NCBI RefSeq assembly: GCF_964340395.1
Contig: NC_135562.1
Span: 9,676,134 to 9,740,133, forward strand
DNA: 64,000 bases
Source: Glandiceps talaboti
Taxonomy: Eukaryota > Hemichordata > Enteropneusta > Spengelidae
Direction of reading: 5' to 3'
The notes below the pieces were generated by a model. The model was not told the DNA's origin. It did no database searches and saw only the letters and a program-made list of their open reading frames with translations. Numbering within the stretch: position 1 is the first letter of the stretch; each line of letters begins with the position of its first letter. This document shows, in pieces, positions 62,601 to 64,000 of this stretch. The position numbers were made by a program, and so were the translations under genes.

Positions 62601-64000
62601 TTTATTTTTTCAACACGATAGCCTTTCATTTGGGTGAAAGACAGAAAGCATCTACAAACTTTAGTAGTTTAATAAGCTTTGTTAAAATGCTCATGTTTTC
62701 TTTTTGTCTTTTTCGTGACATTCAGTTTTACTTTTTGTGTGTTTTTAATATTTAGAACTGCAATAATCCTTTCATCATCCATTCTTTTTTAACACCAGCC
62801 ACATCAATTGCATATCCTCGGAGAGCGCATTTTATGAATTTTTTTTCACAAACAGCCCACACAAAAATGTTCATGATTTTTGAGAATTGACTAACTCAGT
62901 TCTCCTGAAGGTATTGCCAAATTTGTCTGCCAAGTTTAGACACAAAACTTGTCTACATAGTTCAGACATACCTCATGTTCTTGGACTTGTTCTTTCACCT
63001 TCTCAGGTTTAGCAGCGACAGGTTCAACAGATACCAGTTCCTCACCCTTCTCGTCCAACCATTTCAACATACCATCTACAGAATCCTCAAAGTCCTGTCC
63101 TTGTAGCAGGGCTGCTTGTAGTTTACCAAGTCTTTCATCTATGGAGAGACAATATAGACAATTGTTAGATCATATTGTATAATTTTTACCAGTCTGCCAC
63201 ACGATTGGATGATCAAAATTGCCACCAGGTGTTCTTTATAGTATATGCAAATTCAATCAAACTGTTTACCTACTTTCCATCCATCTGTCAAAACATAATA
63301 TGCTAATTAACTACTTGACTGATACTATATGCGGGCAGACATGTTTTTGATTTCCATATCTTGTCAACAACTCTGACCAGTCAACCAATATACTTTTACA
63401 CTTGATATGAATGCTATAAACAAGTGTAGCACATAGAGAAAGTGCTTTACTTCAGCGTTACTGGTTGTAATATGAATGCTATAAATGAGTGTAGCACATA
63501 GAGAAAGTGCTTTACTTCAGTGTTACTGGTTGTAATATGAATGCTATAAATGAGTAGCACATAGAGAAAGTGCTTTACTTCAGTGTTACTGGTTGTAATA
63601 TGAATGCTATAAACAAGTGTAGCAAATAGAGAAAATGCTTTACTTCAGTGTTACTCGTTGTAAAATGTGTATGATATGCAGTCTTTCGGTGATCATTCCA
63701 TGTTTCTGCTGTAAGTTCGCCGGAAGTGGAGAGTGTTTTAATAGCAGAAAAATACTACAACTGCTGGGGCTTTAAAAAAAATTAATAAACAGAAATGTTT
63801 TGATTATTGAAAAGTCAATTCTCACCAAGTTTCTGTGATAGTTCGTCGTAAGGTTTGATAACTGTGTCTAACTTTCTCTTGAGGTCTGCTTTGGTGGCTG
63901 GTTCTTCTACCATACTTTCCAGAATTCGATATTTCTCTTGAAGAATTACAATGATGGGTTTCTTAGTCTCTGCTTCATCCTGTAAGTCCTGATGTAACAA
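17673..64000 (-). CDS. MACF1/DST: Spectraplakin (MACF1/DST/Shot family), C-terminal ~2,970 codons in 42 exons
   Basis: Giant cytoskeletal linker that joins actin to microtubules. Only the microtubule-facing half is in the window. Exons splice in one open frame from the window edge to TAA at 17675-17673. Domain order is about 20 spectrin repeats, two EF-hands ([26 protein letters not shown]), a GAS2 domain ([20 protein letters not shown], then [20 protein letters not shown]), and a basic Ser/Thr-rich tail with SxIP motifs. This order, and the exact join [13 protein letters not shown] between the EF-hand exons, is that of vertebrate MACF1 and DST and rules out spectrin, dystrophin or plain GAS2. 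Most introns are phase 0, with seven phase-1 junctions and one phase-2. An invertebrate single copy would be co-orthologous to MACF1 and DST. The 5' half (calponin-homology and plakin domains) lies beyond 64000. Four additional in-frame exon candidates are listed separately. Confidence 0.95.
18950..20655. repeat. Two direct copies of a ~285-bp interspersed repeat
   Basis: Copy 1 (about 18950-19275) and copy 2 (about 20375-20655) share an ordered series. It runs from CAGTAAGAAACT-type sequence and GAATACANTTTCTTGTAACAT through AAATGAAAT(A)AACT and GCCACCATG, then AAATGNTTTATTTCA, and ends in AAACAGAGCC. Each copy also has internally inverted segments (AGTTTCTTA / TAAGAAACT), suggesting a short mobile element with imperfect inverted structure. 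Confidence 0.7.
22632..22850. repeat. Compound ACGT / CATG / CATA microsatellite
   Basis: Alternating blocks of TACG, TGCA and TACA tetranucleotides. Several blocks are self-complementary, so parts can pair with each other as hairpins. Long ORFs in five frames here are translated repeats (Tyr-Val-Cys-Met or His-Thr-Tyr-Ile) and not genes. Confidence 0.9.
23470..23629 (-). CDS. MACF1/DST: Spectraplakin exon: Ser/Thr-rich linker after GAS2
   Basis: Reads [20 protein letters not shown], then a Ser/Thr-rich stretch and ETHVCP, leaving one base at donor CCTG|GTAAGT. The acceptor is ATCATTCAG. A low-complexity linker between the GAS2 domain and the SxIP tail. No named domain. Confidence 0.88.
24319..24476 (-). 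CDS. MACF1/DST: Spectraplakin exon: conserved post-GAS2 segment
   Basis: Enters in phase 1 and reads [19 protein letters not shown], then a Ser/Gly/Met-rich stretch to SGPIMK at donor AAG|GTTTGT. The GRTN(I/V/M)ELRE(K/Q)FILA(E/D)G block directly after the GAS2 domain is shared with vertebrate MACF1 and DST, which fixes the family assignment. Confidence 0.92.
24477..27602 (-). other. Spectraplakin intron (3.1 kb)
   Basis: Mostly unique AT-rich sequence with short palindromes, for example GATTGGTTGATTTCAACCAATC near 24680. One splice-flanked 34-nt candidate (25461-25494) was rejected because it would break the frame. Confidence 0.6.
27603..27720 (-). CDS. MACF1/DST: Spectraplakin exon: GAS2 domain, second half
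   Basis: The acceptor TTTTCCTTAG opens directly on [19 protein letters not shown], then [20 protein letters not shown]. The donor is CGAG|GTAAGT, leaving one base. This is the most conserved part of the GAS2-related (GAR) domain, which binds and stabilises the microtubule lattice. Confidence 0.95.
27721..31329 (-). other. Spectraplakin intron splitting the GAS2 domain (3.6 kb)
   Basis: Contains the cassette exon candidate at 29298-29378 and a short run of ATCATGTGATG repeats at 29215-29275. I could not locate a counterpart of the short FFLGNQ insert that vertebrate MACF1/DST proteins carry at this junction. Confidence 0.6.
29298..29378 (-). CDS. MACF1/DST: Candidate 81-nt cassette exon inside the GAS2 domain
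   Basis: A polypyrimidine acceptor (CCATCCCCCCACAG) and a strong donor (CAT|GTAAGT) flank 27 open codons, [20 protein letters not shown] then PLTFLRH. Entry and exit are phase 0, as are the flanking GAS2 exons (KYR and FGDSQ), so inclusion or skipping keeps the frame. The sequence is unlike known GAS2 sequence, so it would be an optional insert. No transcript evidence is available. Confidence 0.45.
31330..31404 (-). CDS. MACF1/DST: Spectraplakin exon: GAS2 domain, first half
   Basis: A 25-codon exon, [20 protein letters not shown] then EGKYR, between acceptor TGTATTCAG and donor AGG|GTATGT. The CxC pair corresponds to the zinc-coordinating cysteine region of the GAS2 fold. Confidence 0.93.
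31923..32269. mobile_element. MITE-like element, GTCTCGGTTACCCAGAC family, copy 3
   Basis: The left end is TAGTCTCAGTTACCCAGACT then CACTGGGGGCTCTTCTA. The right end closes GTCTGGGTAACTGAGACTA at 32269. Interior motifs (AACTATCCCGCGCAGGAG, GTATTCCCCAACATGCAT) are the reverse complement of segments in the copy at 7216-7658. It is therefore the same family in opposite orientation, sitting in the intron between the EF-hand and GAS2 exons. Confidence 0.8.
32430..32760. repeat. Three-copy tandem repeat, ~128-bp unit, beside an exon
   Basis: Three copies of TTTGGTTTGGTCTATCTTTT then ATACAGGGAGGCCAGACC and TTTTCACAGGGGTG. The last copy ends about eight bases before the exon donor at 32767, so the array abuts the 5' splice site of the second EF-hand exon. 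Confidence 0.85.
32768..32922 (-). CDS. MACF1/DST: Spectraplakin exon: EF-hand 2
   Basis: Completes a split Lys codon, then [20 protein letters not shown] and GYIDYKEF. The loop [12 protein letters not shown] has acidic residues at positions 1, 3, 5, 9 and 12 and Gly at 6, a canonical calcium-binding EF-hand. Ends KIQDE at donor GAG|GTAGGT. Confidence 0.95.
33110..33370. repeat. Intronic minisatellite, ~28-30-bp unit
   Basis: About nine imperfect units of the form GGGCATCCTGTGATAGTATA followed by CATCTTATA, between the two EF-hand exons. Units diverge toward the high-coordinate end. Confidence 0.85.
33513..33675 (-). CDS. MACF1/DST: Spectraplakin exon: EF-hand 1
   Basis: Reads [20 protein letters not shown] then [20 protein letters not shown] and [14 protein letters not shown]. 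It leaves one base at donor A|GTAAGT. The loop [12 protein letters not shown] keeps acidic residues at 1, 3, 5 and 12. [23 protein letters not shown] is the spectraplakin-specific lead-in to the EF pair. Confidence 0.95.
34408..34878 (-). CDS. MACF1/DST: Spectraplakin exon: last spectrin repeat with basic insert
   Basis: The largest repeat exon (157 codons). It opens [17 protein letters not shown], continues with helix A ([15 protein letters not shown]) and helix B up to [17 protein letters not shown] hydrophilic Arg/Pro/Ser/His-rich insert of about 40 residues follows, then helix C with the Trp pair ([19 protein letters not shown]). Vertebrate MACF1/DST have a comparable basic insert at this point, including a K-R-R start and a central Ile-Pro. 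The donor is CAG|GTAAAA. Confidence 0.93.
35503..35646 (-). CDS. MACF1/DST: Spectraplakin exon: spectrin repeat segment
   Basis: 48 codons, [20 protein letters not shown] through [16 protein letters not shown] to LEARWAE, phase 0 at both ends. Helix B and the start of helix C, with the conserved RW. Confidence 0.92.
36241..36369 (-). CDS. MACF1/DST: Spectraplakin exon: spectrin helix A
   Basis: 43 codons, [20 protein letters not shown] then [16 protein letters not shown]. Carries the helix A Trp (LEWL). The donor GTACAT is weaker than most in the gene but the frame is continuous. Confidence 0.92.
37216..37410 (-). CDS. MACF1/DST: Spectraplakin exon: spectrin helices B-C
   Basis: 65 codons, [20 protein letters not shown] through [20 protein letters not shown] to DAMKE. 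Phase 0 at both ends, good acceptor TTTTTCCAG. Confidence 0.93.
37619..37778 (-). CDS. MACF1/DST: Spectraplakin exon: spectrin helix C-A
   Basis: Completes the split Arg of the preceding exon (the only phase-2 junction found here), then [25 protein letters not shown] (20+5 residues) to LTEAHK. The helix A Trp is in LLDWL. Confidence 0.92.
38232..38398 (-). CDS. MACF1/DST: Spectraplakin exon: spectrin helices B-C
   Basis: [20 protein letters not shown] through [17 protein letters not shown], ending two bases into an Arg codon at AG|GTAAGA. Helix C Trp in DKWD. Confidence 0.92.
38635..38754 (-). CDS. MACF1/DST: Spectraplakin exon: spectrin helix A
   Basis: 40 codons, [20 protein letters not shown] to EQLRHHK. 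Phase 0 at both ends. Helix A Trp in YKWLED. Confidence 0.92.
38928..39134 (-). CDS. MACF1/DST: Spectraplakin exon: spectrin helices B-C
   Basis: 69 codons, [20 protein letters not shown] through [20 protein letters not shown] to KKAKQ. Phase 0 at both ends. Confidence 0.93.
39237..39402. repeat. Three-copy intronic tandem repeat, ~58-bp unit
   Basis: Three copies of GACTAATCTAGTAGTCATCA then CCCTCCCTGTGGAAACAATC and AGAGAACA, lying between two spectrin-repeat exons. Confidence 0.88.
39480..39635 (-). CDS. MACF1/DST: Spectraplakin exon: spectrin helix C-A
   Basis: 52 codons, [20 protein letters not shown] then [13 protein letters not shown] to QQISQHE. Phase 0. Helix A Trp in ISWL. Confidence 0.92.
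40267..40437 (-). CDS. MACF1/DST: Spectraplakin exon: spectrin helices B-C
   Basis: 57 codons, [20 protein letters not shown] through [19 protein letters not shown]. The acceptor (CACACCAACAG) is purine-interrupted and weaker than average. The donor AAG|GTATGT is good. Confidence 0.9.
41347..41442 (-). CDS. MACF1/DST: Candidate 96-nt cassette exon within a spectrin repeat
   Basis: Strong acceptor (GTCTCAACCCATTCTTGCAG) and strong donor (AAA|GTAAGT) enclose 32 open codons, [20 protein letters not shown] then [12 protein letters not shown]. Phase 0 on both sides. The flanking exons (ending EQLDTHM and starting QMQKDINRK) already join into a normal-length repeat, so this would be an optional insert at the helix A-B turn. 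It does not resemble spectrin sequence. Confidence 0.5.
42105..42512. mobile_element. Foldback element with ~200-bp arms, in an intron
   Basis: The left arm starts AACTACAACCCTTGCAACAG, then GTCTAGAAATGCTGATCAGA and TTTTATCAG. The right arm holds the reverse complements and ends CTGCAAGAGTTGTAATAATT near 42516. The centre lies near 42322 with almost no spacer, so the whole segment can form a long imperfect hairpin. Confidence 0.8.
43158..43286 (-). CDS. MACF1/DST: Spectraplakin exon: spectrin helix A
   Basis: 43 codons, [20 protein letters not shown] to AKEQLDTHM. Phase 0 at both ends. Helix A Trp in MKWM. Confidence 0.92.
43390..43615. repeat. Degenerate CCAATCAAATGA / ATATGCAAAT repeats
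   Basis: At least five loosely spaced repeats of CCAATCAAATGATNTAA with ATATGCAAATA, immediately upstream of an exon donor. Intronic, no coding content. Confidence 0.6.
43625..43978 (-). CDS. MACF1/DST: Spectraplakin exon: more than one spectrin repeat length
   Basis: 118 codons, [20 protein letters not shown] then [20 protein letters not shown] through [20 protein letters not shown] to DALAE. Helix A Trp (INWL) and helix C Trp (ERWN) are both in one exon, so an ancestral intron seen in neighbouring repeats is absent. Confidence 0.94.
44551..44823 (-). CDS. MACF1/DST: Spectraplakin exon: spectrin repeat
   Basis: 91 codons, [20 protein letters not shown] through [20 protein letters not shown] to [16 protein letters not shown]. 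Phase 0. The helix A Trp position is Phe (LEFI), while the helix C Trp is kept. Confidence 0.93.
44835..45320. mobile_element. Foldback family (GTAAAGCACTTTCT...CTACACTC), copy A
   Basis: Begins with four tandem ~30-bp units (TTATACAACCTGTAACATTC + AGGTAAAGCA). It continues through GTGCTACACTCATTTATAGT, ATTCATATCAAATGTAAAAT and TTCAATTGCTTTAAT. An inverted counterpart (ATTAAAGCAATTGAAAACAG, TATACTTTTCTGTTTGAT) follows at about 45268-45312. The family also occurs at 48235-48465 and 63385-63665. Confidence 0.7.
45500..45724 (-). CDS. MACF1/DST: Spectraplakin exon: spectrin helices B-C
   Basis: 75 codons, [20 protein letters not shown] through [20 protein letters not shown] to YHDQLH at donor CAT|GTAAGT. 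Phase 0. Confidence 0.93.
45998..46224 (-). CDS. MACF1/DST: Spectraplakin exon: spectrin helix C to A-B
   Basis: Enters in phase 1, [21 protein letters not shown] through [14 protein letters not shown] to EQQEMLH at donor CAT|GTAAGT. Helix C Trp in EKWD, helix A Trp-like FWEEL. Confidence 0.93.
46566..46674 (-). CDS. MACF1/DST: Spectraplakin exon: spectrin helix B
   Basis: [20 protein letters not shown] through [11 protein letters not shown], leaving one base at G|GTATGA. Confidence 0.91.
47095..47214 (-). CDS. MACF1/DST: Spectraplakin exon: spectrin helix A-B
   Basis: 40 codons, [20 protein letters not shown] to KKQMKKLQ, phase 0. The usual helix A Trp is absent (LLEQFGK). Confidence 0.91.
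47375..47600. repeat. ATAC / AC microsatellite
   Basis: Long interrupted runs of CATA and CA tetra- and dinucleotides. ORFs over 100 codons in several frames are translated repeats, not genes. Confidence 0.92.
47642..47848 (-). CDS. MACF1/DST: Spectraplakin exon: spectrin helices B-C
   Basis: 69 codons, [20 protein letters not shown] through [20 protein letters not shown] to RTTS at donor TCA|GTAAGT. Tyr replaces the helix C Trp (RYEK). Confidence 0.92.
48235..48465. mobile_element. Foldback family, copy B (nearly complete hairpin)
   Basis: The left arm (48236-48345) is AACACTGAAGTAAAGCACTT then CTACACTCGTTTACAG and ATATCAAGTGTAAAAGTATA. The right arm (about 48378-48465) has the inverted forms (AGTATACTTTTACACTTGAT, TGCTGTACTTTGGTGTTA). 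This is the cleanest copy of the family also seen at 44835 and 63385. Confidence 0.78.
48597..48926 (-). CDS. MACF1/DST: Spectraplakin exon: one complete spectrin repeat length
   Basis: 110 codons, [20 protein letters not shown] through [20 protein letters not shown] to VDKNR at donor AGG|GTATGT. Phase 0. Helix A Trp in GPWLD. Confidence 0.94.
48940..49160. repeat. ATCAATCA-rich simple repeat
   Basis: Degenerate tetranucleotide repeats (ATCA/ATCT) beginning 14 bases upstream of the acceptor of the 48597-48926 exon. Confidence 0.8.
49435..49560 (-). CDS. MACF1/DST: Spectraplakin exon: spectrin helix A
   Basis: 42 codons, [20 protein letters not shown] to KKQLKTVK, phase 0. Helix A Trp in VVWL. 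Confidence 0.92.
49923..50129 (-). CDS. MACF1/DST: Spectraplakin exon: spectrin helices B-C
   Basis: 69 codons, [20 protein letters not shown] through [20 protein letters not shown] to EGAQK, phase 0. Helix C Trp replaced by Tyr (RYNN), as in the exon at 47642-47848. Confidence 0.92.
50724..50953 (-). CDS. MACF1/DST: Spectraplakin exon: spectrin helix C to next helix A
   Basis: Enters in phase 1, [21 protein letters not shown] through [20 protein letters not shown] to QKVKHE at donor GAG|GTAAGT. Helix A Trp in TAWL. Confidence 0.93.
51107..51149. repeat. Poly-T / poly-G tract
   Basis: About 24 T followed by about 19 G, in an intron. Such a tract is prone to sequencing and assembly length error. 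Confidence 0.9.
51721..51805 (-). CDS. MACF1/DST: Spectraplakin exon: spectrin helix B
   Basis: [20 protein letters not shown] then HELIKHCT, leaving one base at G|GTAAGG. Good acceptor (AAAATTTCAG). Confidence 0.92.
52337..52459 (-). CDS. MACF1/DST: Candidate 123-nt cassette exon encoding a Lys-rich insert
   Basis: Acceptor TTTGCCCACAG is followed by 41 open codons, [20 protein letters not shown] then [21 protein letters not shown]. Phase 0 on both sides. The donor GAC AAG|GTCATC is weak. Flanking exons (ending LEEQT and starting [10 protein letters not shown]) join into a normal repeat without it, so it would be optional. SKKKRFK resembles a basic localisation or microtubule-contact patch. 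A ten-base A run in the exon makes the frame sensitive to a sequencing error. Confidence 0.38.
53556..53882 (-). CDS. MACF1/DST: Spectraplakin exon: one complete spectrin repeat length
   Basis: 109 codons, [20 protein letters not shown] through [33 protein letters not shown], to LEEQT. Phase 0. The donor is the poorer GTACAG, but the frame continues correctly into 51805. Confidence 0.92.
53883..54514 (-). other. Spectraplakin intron
   Basis: About 630 bp of unique AT-rich sequence. I see no repeat or extra exon in it. Confidence 0.6.
54515..54841 (-). CDS. MACF1/DST: Spectraplakin exon: one complete spectrin repeat length
   Basis: 109 codons, [20 protein letters not shown] through [33 protein letters not shown], to IAENK at donor AAG|GTATGG. 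Both diagnostic Trp residues are present. Confidence 0.95.
55020..55225. repeat. AGAGGGCGCTGTACT intronic repeats
   Basis: Five or so degenerate units of about 40 bp around TGCTAGAGGGCGCTGTACTA + AAACAGG, directly downstream of an exon donor. The GAGGGCGC core is a common short motif in such genomes, also near 51890 and 56915. Confidence 0.6.
55266..55436 (-). CDS. MACF1/DST: Spectraplakin exon: spectrin helix C-A
   Basis: 57 codons, [20 protein letters not shown] then [15 protein letters not shown] to QLSEQK, phase 0. Helix A Trp in LDWL. Confidence 0.93.
55960..56121 (-). CDS. MACF1/DST: Spectraplakin exon: spectrin helices B-C
   Basis: 54 codons, [20 protein letters not shown] through [14 protein letters not shown] at donor GAG|GTCAGT. 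Phase 0. Confidence 0.92.
56195..56425. repeat. AATGCATTATGGG tandem repeat
   Basis: Three units of about 75 bp with core AATGCATTATGGGACTGTAA then CCTGTGTGTGTGAC, in an intron. Confidence 0.75.
56541..56753 (-). CDS. MACF1/DST: Spectraplakin exon: spectrin helix C to A-B
   Basis: 71 codons, [20 protein letters not shown] through [14 protein letters not shown] to DQLDEFK at donor AAG|GTGAGG. Phase 0. The helix C Trp position is Cys-Asn (KKCNRL). Confidence 0.92.
56754..59321 (-). other. Spectraplakin intron (2.6 kb)
   Basis: Very AT-rich, with a GTGTG run at 58602-58634 and the 24-nt microexon candidate at 58264-58287. The rest shows no recognisable element. Confidence 0.65.
58264..58287 (-). 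CDS. MACF1/DST: Candidate 24-nt microexon
   Basis: The acceptor CATTCTTCTGTGGAACAG and donor CAG|GTAAAA enclose eight codons, RRADKKQQ, in phase 0. Neighbouring exons end ALQEQ and start IESLKKK and also join in phase 0. Counting from LDQFQKKL to LQDFYRTL the repeat is 109 residues without it and 117 with it. Skipping therefore restores the standard length, and the microexon is likely optional. Confidence 0.5.
59322..59435 (-). CDS. MACF1/DST: Spectraplakin exon: spectrin helix B
   Basis: 38 codons, [20 protein letters not shown] through [11 protein letters not shown] at donor CAG|GTAATG. Phase 0. Confidence 0.9.
59533..59668. repeat. GA microsatellite
   Basis: Interrupted GAGA run followed by GACAGACA units. 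Arg-Glu and Ser-Leu repeat ORFs here are not genes. Confidence 0.93.
59870..60199 (-). CDS. MACF1/DST: Spectraplakin exon: one complete spectrin repeat length
   Basis: 110 codons, [20 protein letters not shown] through [34 protein letters not shown], to QLDEVM. Phase 0. The Trp residues are replaced (RHEAL, FQKKL), so this is a diverged repeat. Confidence 0.92.
60200..60604 (-). repeat. Intron with TCAAAGGTCA-type repeats
   Basis: At least eight degenerate half-repeats of AGGTCA / CAAAGGTCAT in 60220-60560. The motif resembles a nuclear-receptor half-site, but its repetitive nature suggests a decayed minisatellite rather than a regulatory array. Confidence 0.55.
60605..60774 (-). CDS. MACF1/DST: Spectraplakin exon: spectrin helix C to A-B
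   Basis: Enters in phase 1, [21 protein letters not shown] through [16 protein letters not shown] to LERIK at donor AAG|GTATGG. Confidence 0.9.
61348..61498 (-). CDS. MACF1/DST: Spectraplakin exon: spectrin helix B-C
   Basis: [20 protein letters not shown] through [14 protein letters not shown], leaving one base at G|GTAAGA. The opening VL(N/A/S)DDV(L)A is shared with the exons at 53556 and 43625, pointing to an old repeat superunit. Confidence 0.92.
62118..62447 (-). CDS. MACF1/DST: Spectraplakin exon: one complete spectrin repeat length
   Basis: 110 codons, [20 protein letters not shown] through [34 protein letters not shown], to DDAK at donor AAG|GTAAAG. Phase 0. Both Trp residues are present. 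Confidence 0.95.
62972..63138 (-). CDS. MACF1/DST: Spectraplakin exon: spectrin helix C-A
   Basis: Enters in phase 1, [21 protein letters not shown] then [14 protein letters not shown] to VKEQVQEHE at donor GAG|GTATGT. Helix A Trp in LKWL. Too interrupted to appear as a long ATG-initiated ORF. Confidence 0.92.
63385..63665. mobile_element. Foldback family, copy C, with four tandem ~62-bp units
   Basis: Four units of ATGAATGCTATAAACAAGTG + TAGCACATAGAGAAAGTGCT + TTACTTCAGTGTTACTGGTT. They begin after CAATATACTTTTACACTTGA, the same inner sequence as the copy at 48235. The terminal portion of the foldback has been amplified in tandem here. Confidence 0.75.
63826..64000 (-). CDS. MACF1/DST: Spectraplakin exon at window edge: spectrin helices B-C (partial)
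   Basis: Open to the window edge, reading [20 protein letters not shown] then [20 protein letters not shown] to SQKL. It leaves one base at donor G|GTGAGA. An internal TTACAG at about 63981-63986 could instead be the acceptor, making the exon start near 63980. The frame is the same either way. Confidence 0.85.

Noticed and set aside
1-64000. CRISPR arrays, operons, prokaryotic promoters or phage genes
   Set aside because: The window is eukaryotic. The tandem arrays seen have no constant repeat with unique spacers, and no prokaryotic gene was recognised.

Overview
The window is animal nuclear DNA. It is AT-rich and intron-rich, has canonical GT-AG introns, and is full of microsatellites, minisatellites and inverted-repeat (MITE or foldback) elements. 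Two protein-coding genes can be read, and they converge on an 11 kb repeat-filled intergenic stretch. The gene content (an ST6GALNAC-type sialyltransferase beside one vertebrate-like spectraplakin) suggests an invertebrate deuterostome, such as a hemichordate, echinoderm or lancelet. The species cannot be fixed from the sequence, and I saw no prokaryotic, viral, rRNA or tRNA gene.

Positions 2295-6443, plus strand: the last three exons of a family GT29 sialyltransferase (ST6GALNAC3/5/6-like). They carry sialylmotifs L, S, III and VS, a stop codon at 6441-6443 and an AATAAA at 6523. The upstream exons (cytoplasmic tail, membrane anchor, stem) were not found. Its last intron holds a 1.34 kb element with 190-bp inverted ends.

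Positions 6529-17600: intergenic, made largely of transposon-derived DNA. It contains two copies of a short element with GTCTCGGTTACCCAGAC ends, a cluster of nested foldbacks at 9.97-12.34 kb, tandem duplications and a long TA tract.

Positions 17673-64000, minus strand: the 3' part of a spectraplakin (the MACF1/DST, Shot, VAB-10 family of actin-microtubule cross-linkers). I resolve 42 exons in one continuous reading frame of about 2,970 codons. In protein order they encode about 20 spectrin repeats (64000 down to 34408), two EF-hands (33675-32768), a GAS2 microtubule-binding domain (31404-27603), and a Ser/Arg/Thr-rich tail with four RxxSRESL-type repeats and a doubled SxIP (EB1-binding) motif (24476-17673). 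The actin-binding and plakin parts lie beyond position 64000.

The most interesting observation is a set of four extra exon candidates in spectraplakin introns: 24, 123, 96 and 81 nt. All are in phase 0 and divisible by three, and each lies between exons that already splice together cleanly in frame. They look like alternative cassette exons. One would interrupt the GAS2 domain at the junction where vertebrate MACF1/DST proteins carry a short insert. I found no clearly unknown biological system beyond these and several small foldback transposon families.
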